Origin: Protonemura montana
Taxonomy: Eukaryota; Arthropoda; Insecta; Plecoptera; Nemouridae
NCBI GenBank assembly: GCA_947568835.1
Contig: OX387608.1
Location: 8,408,001-8,472,000 of the forward strand
DNA length: 64,000 nucleotides
Reading direction: 5' to 3'
Part shown: positions 1 through 13,299 of the stretch, one piece after another
How positions within the stretch are numbered: position 1 is the stretch's first letter
Layout of the letters: each line of letters begins with the position of its first letter
Made by a program: the position numbers and the translations under genes
Notes under the pieces: model-generated
Database searches by the model: none
What the model was told of the DNA's origin: nothing
The model's input: the letters and a program-made list of their open reading frames with translations, nothing else

Positions 1-3000
1 CGGTTTAACTTCATGGGCAGGAGCAAAGGCAGGCGCGCTCTCGTTTACGGGGTAGACTGTCTTGTTCGCATTCGCCGGCTCGAAGACAGCCTTCCGGCTG
101 ACAGTTTCGAAGACGGGCTTCATCTCCTTGACCGCGTGGAAGCCTGGCTTGTTCTCTTCAGCGGTAAAGCTAAGCTTGCTGACATTTCGCCGCGCTGGCA
201 TGAACACCTGGGCATCGCTCTTGAGTTCCGAGACGATGACGTCTGGCCCCGCTCCTTCCTCGGGCTGGACGCAAGGTTCGTGGGGGGCGGAGAAGCCGTT
301 GGTGGTTGGCACGGCGACTTCAGGCAGGCGGTAGTGCGTCGTGCCCTTTTCGGTGTAGGAAACTGCGGGGTCTTTTATCTCACGGTAGCTGAGGACAGAA
401 CGACGCTCTCTTATTGGTGGGTAGTTTGTGAAGGGTCTGTGAATTTAGATTAACGATAGATTTGATAAGACAAGGAAACAGCTGTGAGCCTGTGATCTTG
501 CATCTTTGAGTGTGGACTACCAATGAGTAGAGCCAAGATTTTACGGTGTTATGATTTCGATAATTTCGTGGTAAGCTTTTTGGATTTCGGTGTTATGGCG
601 GTGTTATGGAAAAAGTACAGAATTTCATGTCTATAACAGATTTCAGACATAGGTGACGAAAAAAAGAAAAAACGTGTTTTTAGCATTAGTTTGATCGAAA
701 TTTTAGTGCTAATTATTTGAATTTTAGCGTTTATAGCTAAATAGAAAAAAGGGGTTTTGCGATCTACATTCAAAAGGAATGAAGATTTAGGGTAAGCACT
801 GGGATCTTTAATAAAGAAGTGATCAATAATAATTACAATAAAGCAAATATTTAGTGTAGGTCCTCAACATTGGTATTTGTTAGGGACTTGGAACAAAATT
901 AATAGCACAAATCAATATTTTACATAAATGCCAGCATGAAATACATTGTATGGCAGTAAGAGCGACACCTACCACTTGTTAAACTGAACATTGAACAAGT
1001 TTCAAGGGTAGCTTCCCTAAAAAACCTCTCTGCATCAACACTGTTCACTGGGGCCCAAATAGTTTGCTAAGTCAGAACTGCAAATGAGAAGTTTGAGATT
1101 TTCATATCCATTGGAATTTGAATTAGACCCACTGCCTGGTACTAACAACATACTTTGCAAGATTGTCTTTTTTCTCCCAGACAAGTCTGGTGTTCCAGAT
1201 TCCACACATCAAAATATACCCATCACTCACAAAGAGTTGCTTTGTTTGATCCTCAAAAGTCAAAGATTTATTACACCCCATTGAAATTTGAAATCCCAGC
1301 TAATCTCTATATAGACTGAATGCATGTAGTGCTGGTGCTCACATGGCAAGGAGGGGAAGATTCAGCCAACCAATGGCAATGGTTTCCTACTGCAAACATT
1401 TTGCCCCACTACTTCTACCCCCTAAGCTTAGGAATGTTGACAGCATTTGATGAGAAACAGACCTGAATATGACAAATTCATGGAAATGTGTGTTTAGAGA
1501 GATAAAATAAACATTTTAAATATTTTGCATGGAAATAAGTGGCTATTTCGCAAAATACACATATTTCAGTGAAATAGCTTCATTATCTCTTAATTTAGCA
1601 TAAAAACAAACGGGTTATTTTATTTGTTTATTTATTTTCCGTGAAATATGGTTTGATAAAAATGAAAAAAAAAACGATTATCTGAAATTTAACATAATTG
1701 GATGGGAAAAGGCTCATTTCGCGATGATTTCCGGAAAATAGTTGATTTCGTTGTTATGGATGATTTTTCGTGAATTTCGCGTTATGTCGCGATGAGCTTC
1801 TTACATATTTGAGATGGGAATTCAATGAATCGCACTCATTTGTAAGAATAACAAGAGATAAGAACAATTCGCGATTTCGCGCATCACCATATAATCGTGG
1901 CTCTACCAATGAGGTATGGCAGCCACTCATAAAAGAAATCATCCTCTAGCCTGAAGGTTTAAGTGGTAAAATGGCTAATAAAAGACAAAAGGTATATATT
2001 ATCTAGCCCAGCAAAAAAAGTGTCAATTCAAATCAATTCACAATATTTTTTTAAGTGCTATTTCTAGGTGTTACCCATTACGAGCATTTCTCAAAAGTAA
2101 TCACTACAAAGTTTTGTAAGTCGCAGGAAGATGTTTGTATTAGGGATGGTTTACGGCATAGTTCTTTCTGAGGCCATCAAATAATAAAAACCAAACCCAC
2201 CTAAAGACATTAAGCTTATGTCGTACTCAACCATAGAAATCATTTCAGGTGACCATGGAAAAAATATCGACAATCATTTGAAACAGCTAGCTATCTTGTT
2301 CACACATCCAAGTTTCGAAAATGTTTTGCAAAATGCCCGCCACTCACGCAATCTGCTCGTGGTGCGGATGCCCGCCGTTGTTGACGGCGTATTCGAGCGG
2401 TCCCGGCGACTGCGGCTCGAACTGCTTGGCGTACCCGCCCCCAGCAACCCCGTCGTGAGGGGCGTACATCGGCTGGGGGTGATACGGCGAGTAGCCCATA
2501 CCGGCCGGCCCCGGATACATTGGCACAGGACCCGGCAGGAAGAGGGGCGGTCCAGTGGCGTGCGCCGCTGCATGGCCTGCGGGGGAAGAGACTGAGACAT
2601 TAGTTTACTAGAAGTAGGACTGCAAAGTTGGAAGCTGGATGACAGCAGTTAAAAAATCAAAACAGCTTTAGGAAAACTTGGTTCTGATGGAGGCACGGAG
2701 ATAGATTTGAAAGAACTGGTTATTAAAAAAAAAACATCACAAAACACATAGTAGAATTAAATTATTTCCCTGAAAATTATATAGCCTGGATGTCATGGTT
2801 GGAGGTGATTATAAGTCAAAATTCACAATACTCTTGTGAAATAATGTGGAATTGTATTTTAAACCAAATTTGCAACAATTTGTTTTCAATCATGCTAAAC
2901 ATATCACACAAAAACAAAGGTATCGCTGTAAAATTACCAATAACAGTAATATTACAACGACGATATTATTGCTCAGTAAGGTGGGCGGGTTATTACCAAT

Positions 3001-6000
3001 AACAAGGTTTTGCTCTGGGGGCGGATGCTAATTATTATTCGCTCATGAAAGATGCCACGCAAACCGCATGCAAATCAGTACTGTATAGGTAGAGCCACGA
3101 TTATATGGTGATGCGGGAAATCGCGAATTGTTCTTATCTCTTGTTATTCTTACAAATGAGTGCGATTCATTGAATTCCCAACTCAAATATGTAAGAAGCT
3201 CATCGCGACAAAATGCGAAATTCACGAAAAATCATCCATAACACCGAAATCAACTATTTCCTGCGAAATCATCGCGAAATGAGCCTTTTCCCATCCAATT
3301 ATCTTAAATTTCAGATAATCTGTTATTTTTTTTCATTTTTATCAAATCATATTTCACGGAAATTAAATAAACAAACCCATTTGTTTTTATGCTAAATTGA
3401 GAGATAATGAAGCTATTTCACTATAATATGTTTATTTTGCGAAATAGCCACTTTTTTCCATGCAAAAATTAAAAATGTTTATTTTATGTCTATAAACACA
3501 CATTTCCATGGATTTGTCATATTCAGGTCTGTTTCTCATCAAATGCTGTCAACATTCCTAAGCTTAGGGGGTAGAAGTAGTGGGGCAAAATGTTTGCTGT
3601 AGGAAACCATTGCCATTGGTTGGCTGAATCTTCCCCTCCTTACCATGTGAGCACCAGCACCACATGCATTCAATCTACCAGTTGTTAGAGATTAGCTGGG
3701 ATTTCAAATTTCAATGGGGTGTAATAAATCTTTGACTTTTGAGGATCAAGCAAAGCAACTTTTTGTGAGTGATGGATATATTTTGATGTGTGGAATCTGG
3801 AACACCAGACTTGTCTGGGAGAAAAAAGACAATCTTGCAAAGTATGTTACTACCAGGCAGTGGGTCTAATTCAAATTCTAATGGACATAAAAATCTCAAA
3901 CCCCTCATTTGCAGTTCTGACTAAGCAAACTATTTGAGCCCCTGTGAACAGTGTTGATGCAGAGGTATTTTTAGTCAATAAAATCTTGCGCTGACTGACG
4001 AAGGAAGAAGAACGAAGGAAGCTACCATTGAAACTTGTTCAATGTTAAGTTTTAACAAGTAGTAGGTGTCCCTCATGCTGTCATACAATGTATTTCATGG
4101 TGGCATTTATGTAAAATATTTATATGTGCTATTAATTTTGTTCCAAGTCCCTTACAAATACCGATGTTGAGGACCTACACTAAATATTTGCTTTATTGTA
4201 ATTATTATTGATCACTTTTTTATTAGAGATCCCAGTGCTTACCCGAAATCTTCATTCCTTTCGAATGTAGATCGCAAAAGCTCTTTTTTTCTATTTAGCT
4301 ATAAACGCTAAAATTCAAATAATTAGCACTAAAATTTCGATAAAACTAATGCTAAAAACACGTAGTACCTTCTTTTTTCGTCACCTATGTCTGAAATCTG
4401 CTATAGACATGAAATTCTGTACTTTTTCCATAACACCGCCATAACACCGAAATCCAAAAAGCTTACCACGAAATTATCGAAATCATAACACCATAAAATC
4501 TTGGCTCTATGTATAGGTACTGGATCAAACCAGTTTGAAATTGAATAAAATACGTTTGAAGTTTGAACATCTTAATAGAACCAAATTTAAAACCGTAGTC
4601 GATAGTAAAATGCTCTGCAAATGCAATGTTGCAAAATGTGATGAGCGAGATGGCTCTTTTCTAGTCTCTATTGAACGAAGCATGATGTTAACAAATTTTT
4701 TTAAAGATAAGAATAACTGAACCAATGGGGCCAGTGGGGCGAAAAAAAACGTATGATATTAATTACTTTCTATCATAGAGATGAAGCAAGAATGGTACAA
4801 TTAAATTATCATGAGAAAAACAAATCTTGAAAGGACTTAGTGGAAAGGATGTGCAAATAATGCCTTTTCGAATCAAATGTCAAAACGTATTACAGTCAAC
4901 GTTGAAAAATCTAATTTTTAACCAAAGTTTTAATACTGAACTGAATGTTGAATTATTTTTACTAGTCTAAGTATTTTGGAGTTATTGTAAAGAATGTTTC
5001 AATTTTGCAGAAATAAAAATCCCAAGTAACTATTTTATAAATTAAGCACATAATAAAATAAGCATGGTAATGCATCTTTGAGAAATTTATCCTCTGAAGT
5101 GCCTTACAGCATGGTGGAGTTATGAACCTTGTGATGTCTTTAGTGTTTATTGTATTAAGAAGGGGCTGTATCAGTTGGAATGGGTTTCGCACAACCATTG
5201 GCCACTTTTTGCGATACACTGACAATTTGACTGAACTGTGGAGCACAAGAAAAGCACAGTGGCCTGCATTTTACTGTGTTTTTCAGTTGTTTTTCAATTT
5301 GACCTCAATTATTCAAGGGGATCAAATAATTCTCACAATCCTAGTAAATATCAAAGAGGCTAACCTACTTGAGCCATTATTACATCCTCCTTCACCGATA
5401 GATATATTTGTTATCACACACCATAATATGTTTAGAAGCAATCATAGTAAAATCATCAAATCAGGTAGTGTTAAGATTAATGAAAATATCAGCAGTGAAT
5501 ATTATTATGTATTACTATAGCATATATTTGACTTGGCTTTTTTATGACTGCGACAGTCATGTAACCTGACTGCTCTAGTCAGAGTTCCTCCATAGACACC
5601 AAACCGTGAGGGTGTTCTGTGATGTTTGGTCTTGTAACTTTCTTTATTGTCCTCTATTAAAACACCGATTCATAATAACTATGTTTATTGGTTGATCCAT
5701 GTAATCTTGAACAGAAATTTATCTAAGATATTATATCTGTTTACCTGGGTAGTAAGCATTGTAAGGATGCTGCACGTATTGCGTAGTCGCTGGTTGGTAC
5801 CCGTGGGGGGCGGCACCGTCCCGAGGGACCTTGTTCAGCTTGGCCCTGCCACGTCCCCTGCCCTGTGACTGGGGCGGAGACTCGTACACCTAAAGCGGAG
5901 CAGTATGTTGCATCAGTTATCATTATTTAAGAAGTATTAGAAGTTAATATGTAATATAAGAAGTAAACAGTTTTAGTGCAATTCTCTCATCTCCAAAATG

Positions 6001-7333
6001 ACATATTTTTAGCCATGAGTTGAACTGAAAAGTTTTAAGTGATTATGCCCCAATTTGGAAAAATTGCCAACCCTCCTTAAACAGAGCAACACGGTTACTG
6101 GTACTGAAACTGAAACTGGTAATCCTGTGCAAGTTTCGGACTCATGGACTCTCCTTTAAACTGTCGTGATTTGAAGTTTCCTTTCACCTATTTCAGACAG
6201 ACTGTTTTATGAGGCACAATGAGGTGGACAAATTAGATAACTTGACTTACCTAGGCTGTGTCTGTATTTCTCTAACAATCAAAAGAGCAACAACTGGGCA
6301 ACATCACCGAGCAATTTATAACTCAAGCGTCTCATGAAAATTTAGTCAAAACATTCGTCACTTACCGCATGGTGGTACCCTAGGTAAGGATGATGCACAC
6401 TGACGTTGGCGGTTACGTTGTTGACGTACACAGATGGCAGGTACATCGGCACAGCGTGGCTCACCGGGACAGCATAGCTCGCCGCTGGCGGGGGCACCGC
6501 AGCCGCTACGTCTAAAGCACACAGGACATGAACAAACAAGGAAATACTTCAGCTGAGTGGCATAAGTGATAATTAAATGCAAATGCAAGTTTGCTGATAG
6601 CCAATTGCTATTAATAAATGAGATGGTCTAAATAGATTACCTACGATTAAAGATCTACAGCTTTTAGTATTGAGAAACTAAATTGATCAGCCACAGGTCC
6701 TACTTTGTTTGTATGGCCTAGAGCCAGGGCCAGCTGCCTTTTAACAGGAACAGAATATGGTCGTAGTATGAGTAAATGGTACACTAACCATAGTTCGGAT
6801 CCTCCCACGGCAGCTCTGGGTATTTGACGCTCCGGTCCGATGCATAGAGCACATTGTTAATGTGATCGAGCTCAGCGTCGTTCACATTGGCAAGGTCGAG
6901 GAACTCGAAGCCCTAAGAATGATGACATGACATTAGACCAGTGCAAGTCATGGGTACCTAATTATTCTTAAGACGGAATTGGGAGTGAGACAGCAACTCA
7001 AGGCCGATCGATCATTGCGCGATTGGTTCTGTCGGTTCAAGATAATGCAAGTCCGATTGGGGAGTTAAGGGAGGACAGAAACCCAGACCAAAGCGACTTG
7101 AGAATGTATAAGTTGTCATTCATTATCGGTTTCGGGAATTGCAAGCAAAAATAGGGATCACCACGTGCAGATAGTGCATGGCGAGTGCAGTCCGTGAGGT
7201 CCTGCCGACGTTTTCAATACGTTTCGTAAAGAGAATTTCCCAACTAGGGTAGCCGTACCAAGTATATTTCATTAGATGATTTATTTGAAAATTTAATAAA
7301 CTTCACAATAGATACCTGGAATGAAGGGTCCAT
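1..7333 (-). CDS. Pro/Tyr-rich protein, N-terminal part of a multi-exon gene cut by the window edge (possibly USP10-like)
   Basis: Six coding exons on the minus strand join in phase: 7333-7316, 6912-6789, 6511-6366, 5889-5745, 2576-2348 and 436-1 (runs off the window). Each intron has GT-AG ends. The product starts MDPSFQ, followed by an acidic stretch GFEFLDLANVNDAELDHIN and then SVKYPELPWEDP. After that comes low-complexity sequence rich in Pro, Tyr, Ala, His and Met, with an RGRGR patch in the fourth exon. The last visible exon is more charged and could lead into a folded domain outside the window. I do not recognise the family with certainty. The SVKYPELPWE stretch loosely recalls the N-terminus of the deubiquitinase USP10 (SSVELPPYSG), which is also followed by disordered sequence, but its FGDF motif is not visible. 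That identification is weak; that this is a real gene is well supported by phase-consistent splicing. The fourth intron (2577-5744) contains one hAT-like element and the fifth (437-2347) another. The promoter is shared with PDE6D. Confidence 0.8.
528..1905 (+). mobile_element. hAT-like non-autonomous DNA transposon, copy 1
   Basis: The 1378 bp element begins TAGAGCCAAGATTTTACGG and ends with the imperfect inverse, ATAATCGTGGCTCTA. It is flanked by an exact 8 bp target-site duplication, CCAATGAG, at 520-527 and 1906-1913. An 8 bp duplication and TAGAG-type termini (the YARNG rule) are typical of hAT elements. Subterminal CGGTGTTATG repeats occur inside the left end. No transposase is encoded. 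A 66-codon frame at 1084-1284 is also open in copy 2, but it resembles no domain I know. The element lies in the intron following the exon at 2348-2576 of the leftward Pro/Tyr-rich gene. Confidence 0.85.
3090..4509 (-). mobile_element. hAT-like non-autonomous DNA transposon, copy 2 (inverted)
   Basis: This 1420 bp copy of the same element as 528-1905 lies in the opposite orientation. It starts TAGAGCCACGATTATATGG and ends CTTGGCTCTA. Its 8 bp duplication, TGTATAGG at 3082-3089 and 4510-4517, differs from that of copy 1. The two copies are therefore separate insertions, not one broken palindrome. The equivalent small open frame is at 3908-3711 on the minus strand, differing by a 3-base indel and a few substitutions. 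The two copies form 1.4 kb inverted arms around 1.2 kb that contains an exon of the host gene. Confidence 0.85.
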
Positions 7334-7699
7334 CGCCTTTTATGAATTAATCAAGACATCGTCACTGATACAAACCGACAGACATGTTTCGCTGCTTGCT
7401 AACTGCATGAGACTACTTCCTGTGACGACACATCCGCTTGAGTGACCTTCGGACTTAGTCGATCGAGTAACAATCAAACGACGAAACGTCAATAACTTGT
7501 GTTTGTGCCTCGAACCGGGTCGGAAGCGCTTTAATTTAATTTACCTGCTCACAAGAACACAGCGGAAGAAAAGAATCATATTAAAACTGAGTGCTAATGC
7601 AATCTCTAAATATGCACTGAGCAATAAGCTGCAGCTTGACGTTTAGTTCCATCCTCAACACACAACCATAACCCTAAAGTGAAGTTCGAAATATCGGTA
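7334..7699. promoter_or_regulatory. Head-to-head intergenic region, probable bidirectional promoter
   Basis: The start codon of the leftward Pro/Tyr-rich gene (7333) and that of PDE6D (7700) point away from each other across 366 bp. Both promoters and 5' UTRs must fit here unless there are upstream noncoding exons. Neither strand shows a strong TATA box close to a start codon. Shared control is inferred from spacing only. Confidence 0.5.
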
Positions 7700-9993
<2,294 letters not shown>

Positions 9994-10907
9994 ACTTTTA
10001 TCGGCATCTTGGCACCGTCGTAGCACCATTTGGCACACAGTGTTCCACAAACCACGCTAGTCTTACGGATAGAGAGCGTAAGGGGCAGGGTAGCGAGGGC
10101 TCCTTTTGTACCAGACACATTCGATGGCCGTCTATTGGCTGAGAGGACCATTTTGTAACTTTTATAAAACGAGTTAGTATTGTTACGCATTTACACCGGT
10201 AATATTTAGTCTCGAGCATTAGTAGACTACAGATTACACCTTGAGATTTAGTTGTGTATATATTTATTGACTTTAAAACAACTAGTTCTTGGCTGAGGTT
10301 ATCTGAAGCATACTGGATACATAAGTTGGGGGAAGGAAAAAGATTGATCTTAACTCATTCATGTTTGCTCTTCTGTAAATTACGAATGCTGGTAATTGGC
10401 AGGGAATTTTATGATTCGAGACAGCAAGTTCTTAAAGTGTGTTCCTAATAGATAAAATATATTAAGTTATCAAGGTCTGAGGCAAAAAGCTAGAAACTAT
10501 GTTATCTTAAGTATATTTCCTCAATAATTTTAAACCAAACAATTACTACGTTCCTTGTTACCCACAATTTTTGCTTTATTTTGGCCATCACAAAATAATA
10601 ATGATCTTCTCCAGAAGCACATTTCATGATTTACATACCTGTTAATAATAATATTAAGGGAACAATAAAGACTCGATTAATATTCCAAAGTTTATTGGAA
10701 AATGCATTGACAGGATGAATAACCTGTAAGCAGAGTTTATTTACGTTTATTCAACAATCACTTGTTAAACATTTCAGGTAGATCATCAACTCCATGATAG
10801 AAAGTGATATTCAATTGTTAATCACGTGTAATCACTTCTATCTAGCCTTTTGGCGCTCTAACCCCTCCTCGATAGCCGCTACTGAAATGTACATATACTT
10901 TTGACGA

Positions 10908-11060
10908 ATGCTGTACGCCCTCGATCCCTTTGCGCTCCTTTGCCCGTGGATGCACCACGCTTTGGCAAAACCGTTTCACGGCCAACGCCTTCTAGATCTC
11001 AAAGTGCACTTCGTCTCGAACAAATTCCTGCCACCGTTTGTGAATTTGACACCAGAATGA
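10908..11060 (+). other. Short open frame with coding-like composition, possible gene remnant
   Basis: A 50-codon frame beginning MLYALDPFALLCPWMHH and ending LPPFVNLTPE uses GC-rich codons like the real exons nearby. An AATAAA lies about 30 bp past its stop. An in-frame TGA sits two codons before the ATG, and the frame is open upstream of that TGA for at least 18 codons. No splice acceptor is seen between the TGA and the ATG. It may be a decayed terminal exon or chance. I do not recognise the sequence. Confidence 0.2.
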
Positions 11061-11356
11061 GTTGCCTGTACATGTTGTTGTTGTTTTTTTTAATAAAAAA
11101 GAAATGTGTAAAGAATGTTTGTAATTTTTGTTTACTTCCTTGAGAAACACTAAAAAGTTAAGTATTACTTTCCAGAAACTCCTTATTTTTATTAGAAACA
11201 GGTGTACGAGAAATATTTATCAAACGAAAGAAGGCGATAAGAATTCTCTGATAAAAAAAATGTACATGTAGGCATCAGGGGCATGCAGTCTAGGGTAGGC
11301 AGGGTAAGCAGTGCCTACCCAGACGTCGTCAATACATTCAACCGAATATTTTTTTC

Positions 11357-11655
11357 AATGAAAGTTAGTACAGCAACTCTATTCACCTTGCTTATCAGTT
11401 ATCAACCTCTCAACAGCATGGATTTGTTGACGAATCCTGTTCGAGTTGTACCATCCTTCAGAAGTGACCTTAAGCTTGTGGACCACTTGGTGCTCTTCGA
11501 AAAAATTAGGCTGCGTACCGGACCGGGCCTTTCCCTCCTCCCTTTTTAGCCTAGGTTAGGTACATCACCGCCCATCCTCATCATTGTCTCGTACGCAGAT
11601 GCCGTTAGACCAGTGCTACAGGGTCTGTTCTCAAAACAGTGCGTCTTTAAGCAAG
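11357..11655 (+). mobile_element. 5S-derived SINE body, head missing
   Basis: It begins at the conserved body motif ATGAAAGTTAGTACAGCAAC and runs through the CCTAGGTTAGGT and GACCAGTG blocks to AAAACAGTGCGTC. The 5S-like head is absent and replaced by unrelated sequence. The body is diverged from the best copies, so this is an old or truncated insertion. Confidence 0.75.
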
Positions 11656-13299
11656 AGATCTTAACCGTCAAAACCAAAGAAGTCAAAACTAACAAGTAAA
11701 CACTGTTTGACATTTCATCCATTGCTGTCACCAATTGCTAGGCGCTGAATACGTTTTGCCATTAAAAACCAGAAACTAGAAATGTATCACATCTAGGCAT
11801 TCATAGTTGGGTTGTAGTTAATTTAAATTTTGACCAGGAAAAGGGGGAGGGGAGATTTAACGACCTTATAAACATTTATTTTAAGCATAAAAAGATTGGT
11901 GACAATGCAGATTCTTTATTACATGAGAAATTACAGTTTTTAAGCCCTCATAACACAGCCCTTGTCAAATGCATTTTTAATTTTTTGCAAATTTCAATGG
12001 GAAGAAAAGAGATGCAAAATAAAGGGTTTAACAATAAATGTAATGATCTTTTGCTGCTCCTTAGTATGTTTTAAGTTTTGATGAAAGTAAATCACACATA
12101 GGACATTATCAAAATAAATCTATAGAATATTAGCTATGTATTCCAGTATGTGAGAGAAAATATGTACCATTTCAAAGCCAATGAATTTGTTTCCACTGAA
12201 TCTTATGTCAAAATTGGCTCTAGAGAGCTTTATTTGGTATCTTCTCTCACTGATGAATTGCTATGATGCATAATGTATAAAATGCAATAATGCTTTAATG
12301 TATTTATTTTGCTACTTTAATGGTCTATTTGTATAAGTACCTGTTGATAGGCTTCTAAGCTTTGTGGAAAAAGATAAAGCAAGTGGATGATAAAACTGAT
12401 AGAAACAGGCAAATAAAAAGTAGAAATAAAAAAATATGTGCAAGACAGCATGGCGTACTTGCATGGCGCTGATGGTCTTAGCTGAAATGACGTTACTCCC
12501 CAGCCCAGCCGCATTATTCCATTGGCAACAAATGCAAATCAACTACACTGCACAAAACACTCTCTGGTTCGTTAAACCAGACCGTGACAACAGAAAGTTG
12601 GCGTTAATACGGCAGAAATTCCCAAACATGAATTATCGTTGGTGAATGTGCGACAGAGAGCATTTCAGTTAGCGAATTTTTATTATTATTTTTTTTTTTA
12701 TTAGACAGGGATATCGGTACTTTGCCTGTGTGATTGCCGATTGGTCGCCAGTTTGCATTTCGTAACAACATTGTAAAAAATATAGTTTTGTTTAAAATCT
12801 TTGCATAATGCTGCCCTATTAGTTGGAATTTGACTCTGTCATCGAATTCTGGCAATTTTTCTAAAACTCTTAACAAATGTAAAAGTTGCAGAGTTGCAAA
12901 AGTAAATGCAAATGTAAAAGCTCACACATTTTAGACAGTTTTTCCTATGTGGTGAAATAAATATCTGTAACCACATCATATTTTTACAGAACTACATCAT
13001 ACCTTGTTTACTTTATTTATATTTCAAAATCAAGGTAGGATATCTTTAGTTAAAAACACTAATTCCCTCTCAAAAATGTAAATCTGCTGGAGAAACTAAA
13101 CCCTGGTCGAACCTTTGCGGAGGTTGTACTAAATTTTTGAGAGGTTGGGGTAGTCACATTCATGATAATGAAACATTAGAATCTTGGCACTTCCAAGGTG
13201 TTATTGTCATTAGACAATTCAGAGTAGAGGATTATTAAACACAAGTTGCAGATGGAGCTGCGCTGGGCTAGGGTATCCGGGCAGAGTTGTCACTACACG

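Larger units (their letters stand above)
9994..13299. other. Convergent intergenic region between PDE6D and the LITAF-like gene
   Basis: It holds the presumed PDE6D 3' UTR, a headless SINE copy (11357-11655), a short unexplained open frame (10908-11060) and AT-rich sequence. An AATAAA on the minus strand at 13017-13012 lies 283 bp past the LITAF-like stop codon and may be its poly(A) signal. A 9 bp perfect inverted repeat (GGGTAGGCA) occurs near 11293-11321. Nothing else convincing was seen. Confidence 0.6.

Noticed and set aside
13-453. 146-codon open frame on the plus strand
   Set aside because: It is the antisense shadow of the leftward gene's exon at 436-1, which splices in phase with the exon at 2348-2576.
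528-4509. A single large palindrome
   Set aside because: The arms end in their own terminal repeats and have different 8 bp target duplications, so they are two insertions.
5122-5520. 132-codon open frame on the plus strand
   Set aside because: It lies in an AT-rich intron with no splice context, no recognisable motif and AT-driven composition.
11357-11655. 88-codon frame as a gene
   Set aside because: It is the body of the SINE; equivalent frames appear in other copies (18081, 45615) simply because the element is repeated.
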